Positions 32,342 to 39,044 of a stretch of 43,651 nucleotides of DNA are shown here, one piece after another (the stretch's first letter is position 1; every line of letters starts with the position of its first letter). Below the pieces are notes generated by a model that searched no databases, had not been told where the DNA came from, and worked only from the letters and a program-made list of their open reading frames with translations. Made by a program: the position numbers and the translations under genes. This DNA is from Streptomyces sp. JJ66 (lineage in GTDB: Bacteria; Actinomycetota; Actinomycetes; Streptomycetales; Streptomycetaceae): NCBI RefSeq assembly GCF_019303495.1, contig NZ_JAEVFI010000030.1, forward strand, positions 1-43,651, in the 5' to 3' direction.

Positions 32342-32631
32342 CGCGTGGGCTCCGTGTGGAGGACGTAGCGGGCTTCGTCGTCGTAGGCGGTGAGGGTGCA
32401 TGGGTGGCCGCGTACGAGGCGGTGGAGGACGTGTTCGTGTTCGGCTTCGTCGGTGAGCCAGTGCCGTAAAGGCTGTGCATGCGGCGGGTCAAGTTGGGTG
32501 GCGATGTGGTGGGCTCGGGTGCGGAGCCATCGCAGGGCCAGGCGGGGGTTTCGGGTGAGGTCGGCGGCCAGCAGGAACTGGCGCCGTGCGCTGTGCACGG
32601 TGGCGTGGTAGTGGATGGAACGGGTCAGCAT
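32338..32631 (-). CDS. Small unknown protein, second gene of the accessory operon
   Basis: 97 residues. It starts MLTRSIHYHATVHSARRQFL, is basic and His-rich, and is mostly helical (LALRWLRTRAHHIATQLDPP, LRHWLTDEAEHEHVLHRLVRG), with a final strand segment TLTAYDDEARYVLHTEPTR. The ATG (32629-32631) overlaps the stop of the ATP-binding gene (ATGCTGA), and its stop overlaps the third gene (ATGA). The three are therefore one translationally coupled unit. I do not recognise the family. His clusters (HYH, HH, EHEH) suggest but do not prove metal binding. Confidence 0.72.
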   Translation of the reverse strand: MLTRSIHYHATVHSARRQFLLAADLTRNPRLALRWLRTRAHHIATQLDPPHAQPLRHWLTDEAEHEHVLHRLVRGHPCTLTAYDDEARYVLHTEPTR

Positions 32632-33053
32632 GAGCGGGTCAGGGCACAGGGGCGGTGGGTTGCTTCGGTGGGCAGGTGAGCGGTGACGGTGTGGCCCTGG
32701 GGTGTGGGCGTGACGGTGAGCTGGGCTGCAAGGGTCGTGACGATGCTGAGGCCGCGGCCGTGGGTGGAGTGGTCGTCGGCCTGGTAGAGGCGTGGGCTGG
32801 TGTCGCTGGAGCCGGTGTCGGTGACGGCGATGGTGATGGCTTCGGCGGTGCGGGTGATGGTGAGGCGGAAGGCGGGGCTGGTGGTGTGGGTGACGGCGTT
32901 GGCGCCCAGTTCGGTGACGATGAGGGCGGCGTCGTCGGCGCAGGGGGTGTCGTGGAGGAGGTCGCGGGTCCAGCGGCGGGCGCGGCTGACTTCTTCGGGG
33001 AGTCCGGGGAGGAGGAGTTCCCAGACGCGACCCATACTCGTATACTCATCCAT
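32625..33053 (-). CDS. RsbW-like ATP-binding protein, first gene of the accessory operon
   Basis: 142 residues. ATG at 33051-33053 has GGAG 7 bases upstream. The GHKL ATPase motifs are DDAALIVTELGANAVTHT (N-box), VTDTGSSDTSPRL (G1) and HGRGLSIVTTLA (G2). The helix before the N-box (LPEEVSRARRWTRDLLHD) is typical of the Streptomyces orphan RsbW-like group. It heads an operon with two unknown small proteins, which are candidate partners. Its start region lies in an ATAC-repeat element that may be a GntR operator. Confidence 0.9.
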   Translation of the reverse strand: MDEYTSMGRVWELLLPGLPEEVSRARRWTRDLLHDTPCADDAALIVTELGANAVTHTTSPAFRLTITRTAEAITIAVTDTGSSDTSPRLYQADDHSTHGRGLSIVTTLAAQLTVTPTPQGHTVTAHLPTEATHRPCALTRSC

Positions 33054-33062
33054 ACAAGTTCT
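33030..33062 (-). promoter_or_regulatory. ATAC/GTATAC repeat element at the ATP-binding gene start
   Basis: ATACTC is repeated at 33034 and 33042, GTATAC is a palindrome at 33040-33045, and ATACAAGTT follows at 33052-33060. On the minus strand AACTTGTAT precedes the start codon and resembles CTTGTCTAG upstream of the GntR gene, so it is a candidate binding site for that regulator. Confidence 0.35.
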
Positions 33063-33098
33063 CCTGTGCTGGTGGCCGCTGTGGACCGTGGGTGTGTG

Positions 33099-33533
33099 CT
33101 AGACGAGTTTGACCCCGTCGTGGGCGCGGATGGCGGGTGGCGACGGGGCGTCGAGCGCGTCCAGGACGCGGATCGCGTACGCCTCGTCGGCCAGTTCGGA
33201 GACCTCCTCGCGGGTGACCCAGCGCAGGGCCTTGGCCTCGTCGCCGGGGGTTGGCAGACCGTCGATGGCCTCGCAGCGGAAGACCAGGGAGACGATGAAG
33301 CCCTTCATGTTCTTGTAGACGCCGGTCAGGGCCGCCGGGGTGGCGATCTTGATGCCGGTCTCTTCGAGGACTTCGCGCTGGAGGGCCTCGGGGAGGGTTT
33401 CGTCGGCCTCGACGACACCGCCGGGCGGCTCCCAGTGACCGTTGTCGCGTCGCTTGATGAGCAGGGCGCGACCGTGGTCGTCCACGATCACCCCGGCGAC
33501 GCTCACGGAGTGGGGGCGCTCGGCAGTGCTCAC
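33099..33533 (-). CDS. Nudix hydrolase (possible Pif-like protein)
   Basis: 144 residues. The full Nudix box is present from Gly39 to Ile61: G-x5-E45-x7-R53-E54-V-x-E57-E58-x-G60-I, so it is expected to bind Mg and hydrolyse a nucleoside diphosphate linked to another moiety. SVSVAGVIVDDHGRALLIKRRD and WEPPGGVV are typical. The start is GTG 33531-33533. It is divergent from a GntR regulator across 87 bp. In pSAM2 the immunity protein Pif contains a Nudix motif and is controlled with the GntR repressor KorSA; this pair could be a remnant of that kind, though Nudix enzymes are common. Confidence 0.9.
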   Translation of the reverse strand: MSTAERPHSVSVAGVIVDDHGRALLIKRRDNGHWEPPGGVVEADETLPEALQREVLEETGIKIATPAALTGVYKNMKGFIVSLVFRCEAIDGLPTPGDEAKALRWVTREEVSELADEAYAIRVLDALDAPSPPAIRAHDGVKLV

Positions 33534-33599
33534 GTTCGGCTGCTCTCGTTCTGTCGGCTGGCTAGGCTCTCACGGTGCAACATAACTTAGCCTCTTGTC

Positions 33600-33609
33600 T
33601 AGATATCTA
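33600..33609. promoter_or_regulatory. Palindrome TAGATATCTA before the GntR gene
   Basis: Perfect 10-bp palindrome within CTTGTCTAGATATCTAAAGG, immediately before the ribosome site of the GntR gene and in its divergent spacer with the Nudix gene; an autoregulatory operator is likely. Confidence 0.5.
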
Positions 33610-33620
33610 AAGGAGTACAC

Positions 33621-34409
33621 ATGGCCGCTCTTCCTTCCGGGCTGCTCGGCTCGCTGGACCCGACCAGTGACCGCGCGGTGTTCCGGCAGATCGCTGACCA
33701 GCTGCGGGAGGCCATCGCCAATGGTCGCTTCGCGGAGGGGGCCAAGCTCCCTTCGGAGGCGGAGTTGGTCGAGCACTTCGGTGTGTCCCGGATGACGGTC
33801 CGCAATGCGTTGTCGATGCTCCAGAGCGAGGGGCTGGTCTCATCGGAGCACGGTAAGGGTGTCTTCGTCCGGCCGCGTCCGCCGGTCCGTCGTCTGGCTT
33901 CCGACCGGTTCGCCCGACGTCACCGCGAGCAGGGCAAGTCGGCCTTCACCGTGGAGGCCGAAGTTGCGGGGAGCCGTCCGGAGGTGGACCACCTGGAGGT
34001 GAAGGAGGAACGGCCTACGGCTGACGTCTCCGCTCGGCTGGGGGCGCCCCGGCGGGTCCTCGCGCGGCGCCGTCGGTACCTGCTCGACGGGCGGCCGGTG
34101 GAGTTCGCCACGTCGTACCTGCCGCTGGACCTGGCACGCGATACGCCGATCGCCCAGCCGAACCCCGGCCCCGGTGGCATCTACGCCCGGCTGGAGGAGC
34201 TGGGGCACACCCTCGAACGGTTCGAGGAGGAGGTGCGCGCCCGGATGCCCTCCCCGCAGGAGAGCAAGACGCTGCGGCTTGCCTCCGGAGTGCCGGTCAT
34301 CCATCTCGTGCGGACGGCCTACGACACCAAGGGACGAGCCGTGGAGGTGTGCGACACGGTGATGGCTGCGGACGCTTACGTCCTGTCCTACCAGCTGCCT
34401 GCCACGTAG
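33621..34409 (+). CDS. GntR-family regulator, HutC subfamily (KorSA-like)
   Basis: 262 residues. An N-terminal winged helix (about 18-85) has VFRQIADQLREAIANGRF, LPSEAELVEHFGVSRMTVRN and GLVSSEHGKGVFV, the GntR signature. A C-terminal UTRA-type effector domain follows (RRRYLLDGRPVEFATSYLP, ESKTLRLASGVPVIHLVRTA, YVLSYQLPA). The ATG has AAAGGAG 7 bases upstream. It probably represses itself and the divergent Nudix gene through the palindrome at 33600. Such repressors govern Streptomyces integrative elements as well as metabolic operons; the position past a tRNA gene favours the former (inference). Confidence 0.93.
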   Translation: MAALPSGLLGSLDPTSDRAVFRQIADQLREAIANGRFAEGAKLPSEAELVEHFGVSRMTVRNALSMLQSEGLVSSEHGKGVFVRPRPPVRRLASDRFARRHREQGKSAFTVEAEVAGSRPEVDHLEVKEERPTADVSARLGAPRRVLARRRRYLLDGRPVEFATSYLPLDLARDTPIAQPNPGPGGIYARLEELGHTLERFEEEVRARMPSPQESKTLRLASGVPVIHLVRTAYDTKGRAVEVCDTVMAADAYVLSYQLPAT

Positions 34410-34884
34410 GAAGCAGTATCGCACGGGGGTTGACGCTGCCCCGCGAGGTTCGTCTCCGCCGAACTCGTACCCACTGGGAGGTGAACTCAAGTAGGCGGGC
34501 GGTCAGCGCCGGTGGCAGAGCGCGGCTGGGTTGGAACACCTCCCCGGGCCGTGCTGTTCATGCGCTGCGGGCGTCGAGTGGCCAGCAGGCTGGGGTTGTT
34601 GAAACCAGCGGAAGGTGCTGCGGAACACCCAACGGAACGCGGCGTCTGTCGCCCTCGCCATCTCCCATCTCGCCATCTCCCATCTCGCCATCTCGCCAGG
34701 GATATGACCCATGGGGTGCGGCGGTCATACCAACGGTCTACGGACCAGGCCACCGAGGTCGGTGAAGTCCCTTCCGCTTCAAGCCAGTTGAGGAAGGAGG
34801 CTGACGGAACCGGCTGTGCGGGATGGGCGCGGCGCCAGGGCCGTGGGGAAGCCTGGCGGGCGGAAAAGCCGTTGCGGGTGTCCT
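34410..34884. other. Spacer at the right side of the accessory block
   Basis: About 475 bp with no convincing ORF on either strand. It contains a 15-bp tandem repeat (34654-34698). I searched by eye for a copy of the tRNA-Ser 3' end as a right attachment site and did not find one. Confidence 0.45.
34654..34698 (+). repeat. 15-bp tandem repeat, nearly three copies
   Basis: CTCGCCATCTCCCAT at 34654-34668 and 34669-34683, then CTCGCCATCTCGCCA. Confidence 0.85.
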
Positions 34885-34909
34885 GTTTCCACCTCCCAGA
34901 CCGGGGTAT
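34885..34909 (+). promoter_or_regulatory. SigB-type promoter
   Basis: GTTT (34885-34888), 15-base spacer, GGGTAT (34904-34909). This fits the Streptomyces SigB-family consensus GNNT-N14-16-GGGTAC/T. It lies 80 bases before the start of the first gene of the envelope operon, whose families are often osmotic-stress induced. Confidence 0.6.
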
Positions 34910-34989
34910 TCGGCGTGGCCTAGCGCCCGAATGGCGGGCGCCGACCGTATGGACGGGAGCCGACAGGCTTCTGCGGAGAGGTGGGCAGC

Positions 34990-35637
34990 ATGAGCGAAAA
35001 CTTGTCCGGCAGCGCCAGCCCGGGCGGAGCCTACGGGAAGCCCACGGGGGAGGAGAACCAGGACAAGAAGGAGCGCGCCAAGCAGGCCGCCGGAGACGTG
35101 GCGGGCACGGCCGCGCAGCAGGCCAGGGTGGTGACCGACGAGGCCCGGCGGCAGGTCGGCGGTGTGGTGGACGGCCTGCGGGAGCGGGCACAGGGGGAGG
35201 CGCAGACGCAGGTCGAGCGCTTCTCCGGAACGCTGCGCCAGTGGGCGGAGGACCTGGATGTGCTGGCCCGGCACGCCCCGGAGAACTCCCCGGTCTCCAG
35301 CCTGGTGCGGCAGAGCGCCGAGGGTGGCCACCGGGCCGCTGACTACCTGGACCGTCAGCCGGTGGACGGGATGATCCGGGACCTTCAGGGTTTCGCCCGG
35401 CGTCGTCCCGGCGCGTTCCTGGGCGGGGCACTGCTGGCCGGGCTGGTGGTGGGCCGCCTGGCCAAGGCGAGCCAGCAGCAGGGGCGTGGGCAGGGCTCCG
35501 CGCCGGGCCAGCCGCCGGTCGCCGGGCGAGGGCCAGAGCAGGGCTCACCGGAGCTTACGGGCGGTACGCAGTCGCCGGTCGGCTACGGGGGCGCCGCGGG
35601 TCAGCACTCTGCGCTGCCGCCGTCCCGGGAGGTGTGA
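34990..35637 (+). CDS. Hydrophilic Gln/Ala-rich protein with one central hydrophobic segment; first gene of stress operon
   Basis: 215 residues. ATG at 34990 has AGAGG 8 bases upstream. The first half is charged and helical (KKERAKQAAGDVAGTAAQQARVVTDEARRQVGGVV), in the style of LEA-like or envelope-tether proteins, followed by LRQWAEDLDVLARHAPENSP and RRPGAFLGGALLAGLVVGRL, a short membrane segment. The tail is Gly/Gln/Pro-rich. I do not know a named function. It lies one base before the next gene and probably works with the two membrane-associated proteins that follow. Confidence 0.82.
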   Translation: MSENLSGSASPGGAYGKPTGEENQDKKERAKQAAGDVAGTAAQQARVVTDEARRQVGGVVDGLRERAQGEAQTQVERFSGTLRQWAEDLDVLARHAPENSPVSSLVRQSAEGGHRAADYLDRQPVDGMIRDLQGFARRRPGAFLGGALLAGLVVGRLAKASQQQGRGQGSAPGQPPVAGRGPEQGSPELTGGTQSPVGYGGAAGQHSALPPSREV

Positions 35638-35638
35638 G

Positions 35639-36055
35639 GTGAGCACTCTGCCACCCGAACCGCAGCCGACGTCACCGGAGGAACCGTCGGTAGGGCAGCT
35701 GCTGTCCGAGGTGCTCTCCGACGTGCAGAAGCTCTTCCGTCAGGAAGTCGAGCTGGCCAAGACGGAGGTGCGTGAGGAAGCCGCAAAGGCGGGCAAGGCA
35801 GGCGGACTGCTGGGCGGAGCGGGGTTCGCCGGGGTCATGGTGGCCCTGTTCGTCTCGCTCACGGTGATGTTCGCCCTGGGCAACATCATGGACCTGAGCC
35901 TGGCCGCACTGCTGGTCACGGTGGTGTGGGGGGCGGTCGGCGCCGTCCTCTTCACGCGGGGTCGCGCCCAGTGGCGCGAGGTATCGCCGAAGCCGGAACA
36001 GACCGTGGAGACACTCAAGGAGGATGCGCAGTGGGCACGACGCCTGAAGAGCTGA
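35639..36055 (+). CDS. Phage-holin/DUF1469-like membrane protein (Act-type)
   Basis: 138 residues from the GTG at 35639, with GGGAGG 6 bases upstream. An acidic/amphipathic N-terminus (PSVGQLLSEVLSDVQKLFRQE, in parts) and ELAKTEVREEAAKAGKAGGLL precede two helices (GFAGVMVALFVSLTVMFALG and LAALLVTVVWGAVGAVLFTRG). This is the 'putative actinobacterial holin-X/YqjE' family pattern, common in stress operons. The C-tail (VETLKEDAQWARRLKS) overlaps the next gene's start. Confidence 0.88.
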   Translation: MSTLPPEPQPTSPEEPSVGQLLSEVLSDVQKLFRQEVELAKTEVREEAAKAGKAGGLLGGAGFAGVMVALFVSLTVMFALGNIMDLSLAALLVTVVWGAVGAVLFTRGRAQWREVSPKPEQTVETLKEDAQWARRLKS

Positions 36056-36660
36056 GGGCCGAGATCGAGACGACCCGGGGAGATCTCGCCACGAACGTCA
36101 ACCGTCTTACCGAGCAGGCCAGTCCACGGCAGCTGGCCCGCCGTCGCACCGCGCGGGCCCGCCGGTCCCTGGTGAGTATGCGGGAGCGCGTCATGGGGTC
36201 GGCCTCAAACGCGGGGGCCTCCGCCAAGGACCAGGCTCGCGGGGCCGCAGACAGCGCCCGGCAGACGGCCGGGCAGGTGGGAGAGTCCGTCCAGGATCTG
36301 CCCGAGCAGGTGAAGCGGCAGACGGAGGGGAACCCCCTGGCCGCCGGGATGGTCGCCTTCGGTGTGGGGCTGCTGGCGGCTTCCCTGCTGCCTGCCTCCG
36401 AGCCGGAGCAGGTCGCGGCCCAGCGGCTGGAGGAGAAGGCGGGCGGCGCGATCGAGGCGGGCAAGGAGGCAGCACTCGAATCGGCCCAGAACCTCAAGGA
36501 GGAGGCCACCCAGCGCGCCCGGGAAGGGGCCCAGGAGGTGCAGGGGACGGCCAGCCAAGCGGCTCGGGACACCCGGGACCAGGCCCGGGAGCAGGTCAGT
36601 TCAGCGGACGGGCCGGGGTCCGGCTCCCCGGAGCCGCCGCACAGCGGCCCGCGCCCGTAG
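36031..36660 (+). CDS. DUF3618 domain protein
   Basis: 209 residues. The GTG at 36031 has a perfect AAGGAGG 7 bases upstream and overlaps the previous gene by 25 bp. TPEELRAEIETTRGDLATNVNRLTEQ (first 30 residues) is the DUF3618 signature. An Ala/Gln-rich helical stretch with DQARGAADSARQTAGQVGES follows, then one membrane segment (LAAGMVAFGVGLLAASLLPAS) and a second amphipathic stretch with 11-mer-like LEA repeats (AAQRLEEKAGGAIEAGKEAAL). It is likely bound to the membrane face and protects envelope structure under osmotic stress (inference). A long hairpin follows. Confidence 0.88.
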   Translation: MGTTPEELRAEIETTRGDLATNVNRLTEQASPRQLARRRTARARRSLVSMRERVMGSASNAGASAKDQARGAADSARQTAGQVGESVQDLPEQVKRQTEGNPLAAGMVAFGVGLLAASLLPASEPEQVAAQRLEEKAGGAIEAGKEAALESAQNLKEEATQRAREGAQEVQGTASQAARDTRDQAREQVSSADGPGSGSPEPPHSGPRP

Positions 36661-36680
36661 CGGGCAACCGGCCCGGATGC

Positions 36681-36747
36681 CCGGGGCCTTGGCATCGCGG
36701 AGAGGCCGTCTCAGACAGCTGACGCCTCCGTGGTGCCAAGGCCCCGG
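36681..36747 (+). terminator. Long terminator hairpin after the stress operon
   Basis: Perfect 14-bp arms CCGGGGCCTTGGCA (36681-36694) and TGCCAAGGCCCCGG (36734-36747). Inside is a second bulged stem (CGGAGAGGC with GCCTCCG). TTTT follows at 36753. Confidence 0.8.
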
Positions 36748-37082
36748 CCGTGTTTTCCGGGCCGGGGAACCGGGCGTTTTCCTCTACCGCCTCCCGGAAG
36801 CGCCTCCTCGGCTGCCGGGACTGCCCCATTCCGTGAAGTGCGCGGGGTAGGTGCGGAACTGGTCTTGGCGCCGTACGGCGACGGCAGGACTCCCCCAAGT
36901 GCCGGACCAGCGGCCCGGCAAACGCCCAGGCAGACCTGCTGCGACCCCCTCCGCCTGTCCCGTGCCGGGACGGCGGAGGGGGTTGGCCGTGCGCGGACAG
37001 CGGAGCCCGGGGCGGGTCAGCCGACACCTGTTCGGTGGTGGGGGAGAGGAATAACCCCCGGCTGCGCGGCTAAGCGGGAGGC
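36748..37082. other. Spacer with a second strong hairpin and possible structured RNA
   Basis: About 335 bp without a gene. CTGGTC (36859-36864) pairs with GACCAG (36905-36910) around a GC-rich loop, followed by the strong hairpin at 36945-36982. A terminator between two genes on the same strand, with an earlier terminator upstream, implies a transcript starting in between. Confidence 0.45.
36945..36982 (+). terminator. Strong hairpin of unclear assignment
   Basis: Arms CCCCCTCCGCC (36945-36955) and GGCGGAGGGGG (36972-36982), one bulged T, and inner GTCCC/GGGAC. Followed by TT. About 100 bp before the YihY start. Confidence 0.7.
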
Positions 37083-38168
37083 ATGGCACACACACCAGAG
37101 GCGGAACGCGAGCAAGGGGGGCGACGCCCCGTGGCACAGCGGCAGGGAGAGGAAAGCGGAGGCGGGGAGGAAGCCCGGGAGCGGCCGGGGAGCCCGGGGC
37201 CGGACGCGGCGGTGGAGAGGGAAGCTCCCAACGTGCCGACGGCGCTGCCCACCCGTTCCTGGTGGGCGGTGTTGAAGGGGACGGTCACGGAGTTCAAGGA
37301 GGACGAACTTCCGGACCGGGCAGCGGCCTTGACCTACTATGGCGTGCTGTCCCTGTTCCCGGCGCTGCTGGTGCTCGTCTCCCTGTTGGGGGTCGCGGGC
37401 AAGTCGGCCACCCAGCAGGTGATGGACAACCTCCAGCAGCTCACTCCCGGGGCGGCCCGGGACATCGTGACCAGCGCGGTGGAGCAGTTGCAGGGCCGGG
37501 GCGGTACGGGCTCGGTGATGGCGATCGTCGGCCTGCTCGGCGCGCTGTGGTCCGCCTCGGGGTACATCGCGGCGTTCGTGCGCTCGTCCAACGCCGTCTT
37601 CGACATGCCGGAGGGGCGGCCGGTGTGGAAGGTGCTGCCGCTGCGTCTGGCGCTGACGGTGACGCTGGTGGTGCTGGCGTGTGCGAGCGCGCTGATCGTG
37701 GTGTTCACCGGCGGGCTCGCGCAGCGGGCGGGTGCCGCGCTGGGGGTGGGGGACACGGCGCTCACGGTGTGGTCCATCGCGAAGTGGCCGGTCCTGGTCT
37801 TCCTGGTCACGCTCATGATCGCGCTGCTGTACTGGGCCGCGCCCAACGTGCGCGGACGCGGGTTCCGCTGGGTGACCCCGGGCAGCTTCCTAGCCCTGGT
37901 GATCTGGCTGCTCGCCTCCGGCGGGTTCGCGCTGTACGTGGCGAACTTCGGCTCGTACAACAAGACCTACGGCACCTTCGCGGGTGTGATCATCTTCTTG
38001 GTGTGGCTGTGGATCACCAACCTGGCGATCCTGCTGGGCCTGGAGTTCGACGCCGAAATGCTGCGTCAGCGCGCTATCGAGGGTGGTCATCCCGAGGACG
38101 ACGAGCCCTACGTCCAGCCCCGCGACACCGCCAAGTGGAGCGAGGAGGAACGGGAACACGCCGGATAG
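37083..38168 (+). CDS. YihY/BrkB-family inner membrane protein
   Basis: 361 residues. A long Glu/Gly/Arg-rich cytoplasmic N-tail (about 1-50) precedes the YihY domain: the opening motif DELPDRAAALTYYGVLSLFPALL, then helices including VMAIVGLLGALWSASGYIAAF, LALTVTLVVLACASALIVVF, WPVLVFLVTLMIALLYWAAP and VIIFLVWLWITNLAILLGLE. The family was once called ribonuclease BN, a wrong assignment; it is now seen as a membrane permease-like or virulence factor BrkB-type protein. GGGAGG lies only one base before the ATG. It follows the stress operon but behind two hairpins, so it has its own promoter. Confidence 0.93.
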   Translation: MAHTPEAEREQGGRRPVAQRQGEESGGGEEARERPGSPGPDAAVEREAPNVPTALPTRSWWAVLKGTVTEFKEDELPDRAAALTYYGVLSLFPALLVLVSLLGVAGKSATQQVMDNLQQLTPGAARDIVTSAVEQLQGRGGTGSVMAIVGLLGALWSASGYIAAFVRSSNAVFDMPEGRPVWKVLPLRLALTVTLVVLACASALIVVFTGGLAQRAGAALGVGDTALTVWSIAKWPVLVFLVTLMIALLYWAAPNVRGRGFRWVTPGSFLALVIWLLASGGFALYVANFGSYNKTYGTFAGVIIFLVWLWITNLAILLGLEFDAEMLRQRAIEGGHPEDDEPYVQPRDTAKWSEEEREHAG

Positions 38169-38175
38169 CCATCGC

Positions 38176-38260
38176 GCCGCCGCGTTCGGTCAGCCGCCGC
38201 GTTCGGTCAGCCGCCGCGTTCGGTCAGCCGCCGTGTCCGGTCAGCCGCCGTGTCCGGTTC
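38176..38260 (+). repeat. 17-bp tandem repeat, five copies
   Basis: GCCGCCGCGTTCGGTCA repeated at 38176, 38193 and 38210, then two variant copies GCCGCCGTGTCCGGTCA-like at 38227 and 38244, starting 8 bp after the YihY stop. Confidence 0.9.
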
Positions 38261-38434
38261 AGCGAAGCGTGGGGCGAGAGGTTTATCTGTATGTCGTCAT
38301 GCTTGCGGGGGAAACCGCCGGGCTGAGTGATTCGCCAGGGTGTGGATGGGCAGCTTCGGGAGCGACGTCGCACCGTGCTGGGGTCGGCCAACTGCCAGCA
38401 CAGCCACACGCGTTCCGTTCACTGGAGGAATCAC

Positions 38435-38794
38435 ATGGCACGTGTTCGTACGGCCCGCATCGTCGCCGCGGCAGCCGCTGTCCCACTCGCCCTGGCCGCG
38501 TTCGGCGGGATGGCCCAGGCCCACGACGGCTACGACGACTACAGCAGCTACAGCGACTACGCCGACTACGACGCCCACGGGGCCTTCGCCGGGTTCGGCT
38601 CCAACGCGGGCGTGGTCAGCAGCGTCGGCAGCGGGGTGCTGGGGGACAACCTCGGCAACTCCACGACGAACCAGCAGGCGGCCACCGGCTGGGGCGCCTC
38701 GAACCAGGCCAACAACGCGAGCGTCAACGGGTCAGGCTTCACGGTGATCGACCAGGACAACATCGACATCGACTTCTCCGACCTCGACGACTGA
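38435..38794 (+). CDS. Small secreted Asn/Gln/Gly-rich protein
   Basis: 119 residues. ATG at 38435 has GGAGG 6 bases upstream. The signal peptide ends FGGMAQAHDG. The mature part starts with Asp/Tyr repeats (DGYDDYSSYSDYADYDAHG), then a polar stretch LGDNLGNSTTNQQAATGW and GASNQANNASVNGSGFTVID, and ends in acidic DIDFSDLDD. It is not a chaplin (no paired Cys, no chaplin motif). The Asn/Gln/Gly-rich, Cys-free middle resembles amyloid-prone surface proteins; the family is unrecognised. Probably exported and monocistronic. Confidence 0.82.
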   Translation: MARVRTARIVAAAAAVPLALAAFGGMAQAHDGYDDYSSYSDYADYDAHGAFAGFGSNAGVVSSVGSGVLGDNLGNSTTNQQAATGWGASNQANNASVNGSGFTVIDQDNIDIDFSDLDD

Positions 38795-39044
38795 GCCGTC
38801 AGGCGCCTCCCTGGGGAAGGGCGGCGCCGGTCAGTGGTGAGGTCCGGGCCGTGCGGCCGCGCCGACAGCGCGGTCGCACGGCCTTGTCGTGGGGAGCGCG
38901 AGGGGACGGGGCCGCGCCGGGGTGACCTCGGGGTTCGCTCCACCTCTGGGAGGTGCGGGCGAGGGGCTCCTCCGACTTCAGGCGGAGGAGGCTCGGCACT
39001 TCCGGGCGATCCGAGAGGGCCCCGGGCGCTTCTAGCGTGGAGCC

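Noticed and set aside
30400..34990. Attachment-site direct repeat of the tRNA-Ser 3' end
   Set aside because: Looked for TTCAAATCCCACCGCC in the block and to its right; no copy was found by eye, so no att sites are annotated.
37083..38168. Ribonuclease BN
   Set aside because: The YihY/BrkB family was misnamed so in the past; no nuclease motif is present.
38435..38794. Chaplin or rodlin
   Set aside because: No paired cysteines and no chaplin core motif; length and Asp/Tyr start also differ.
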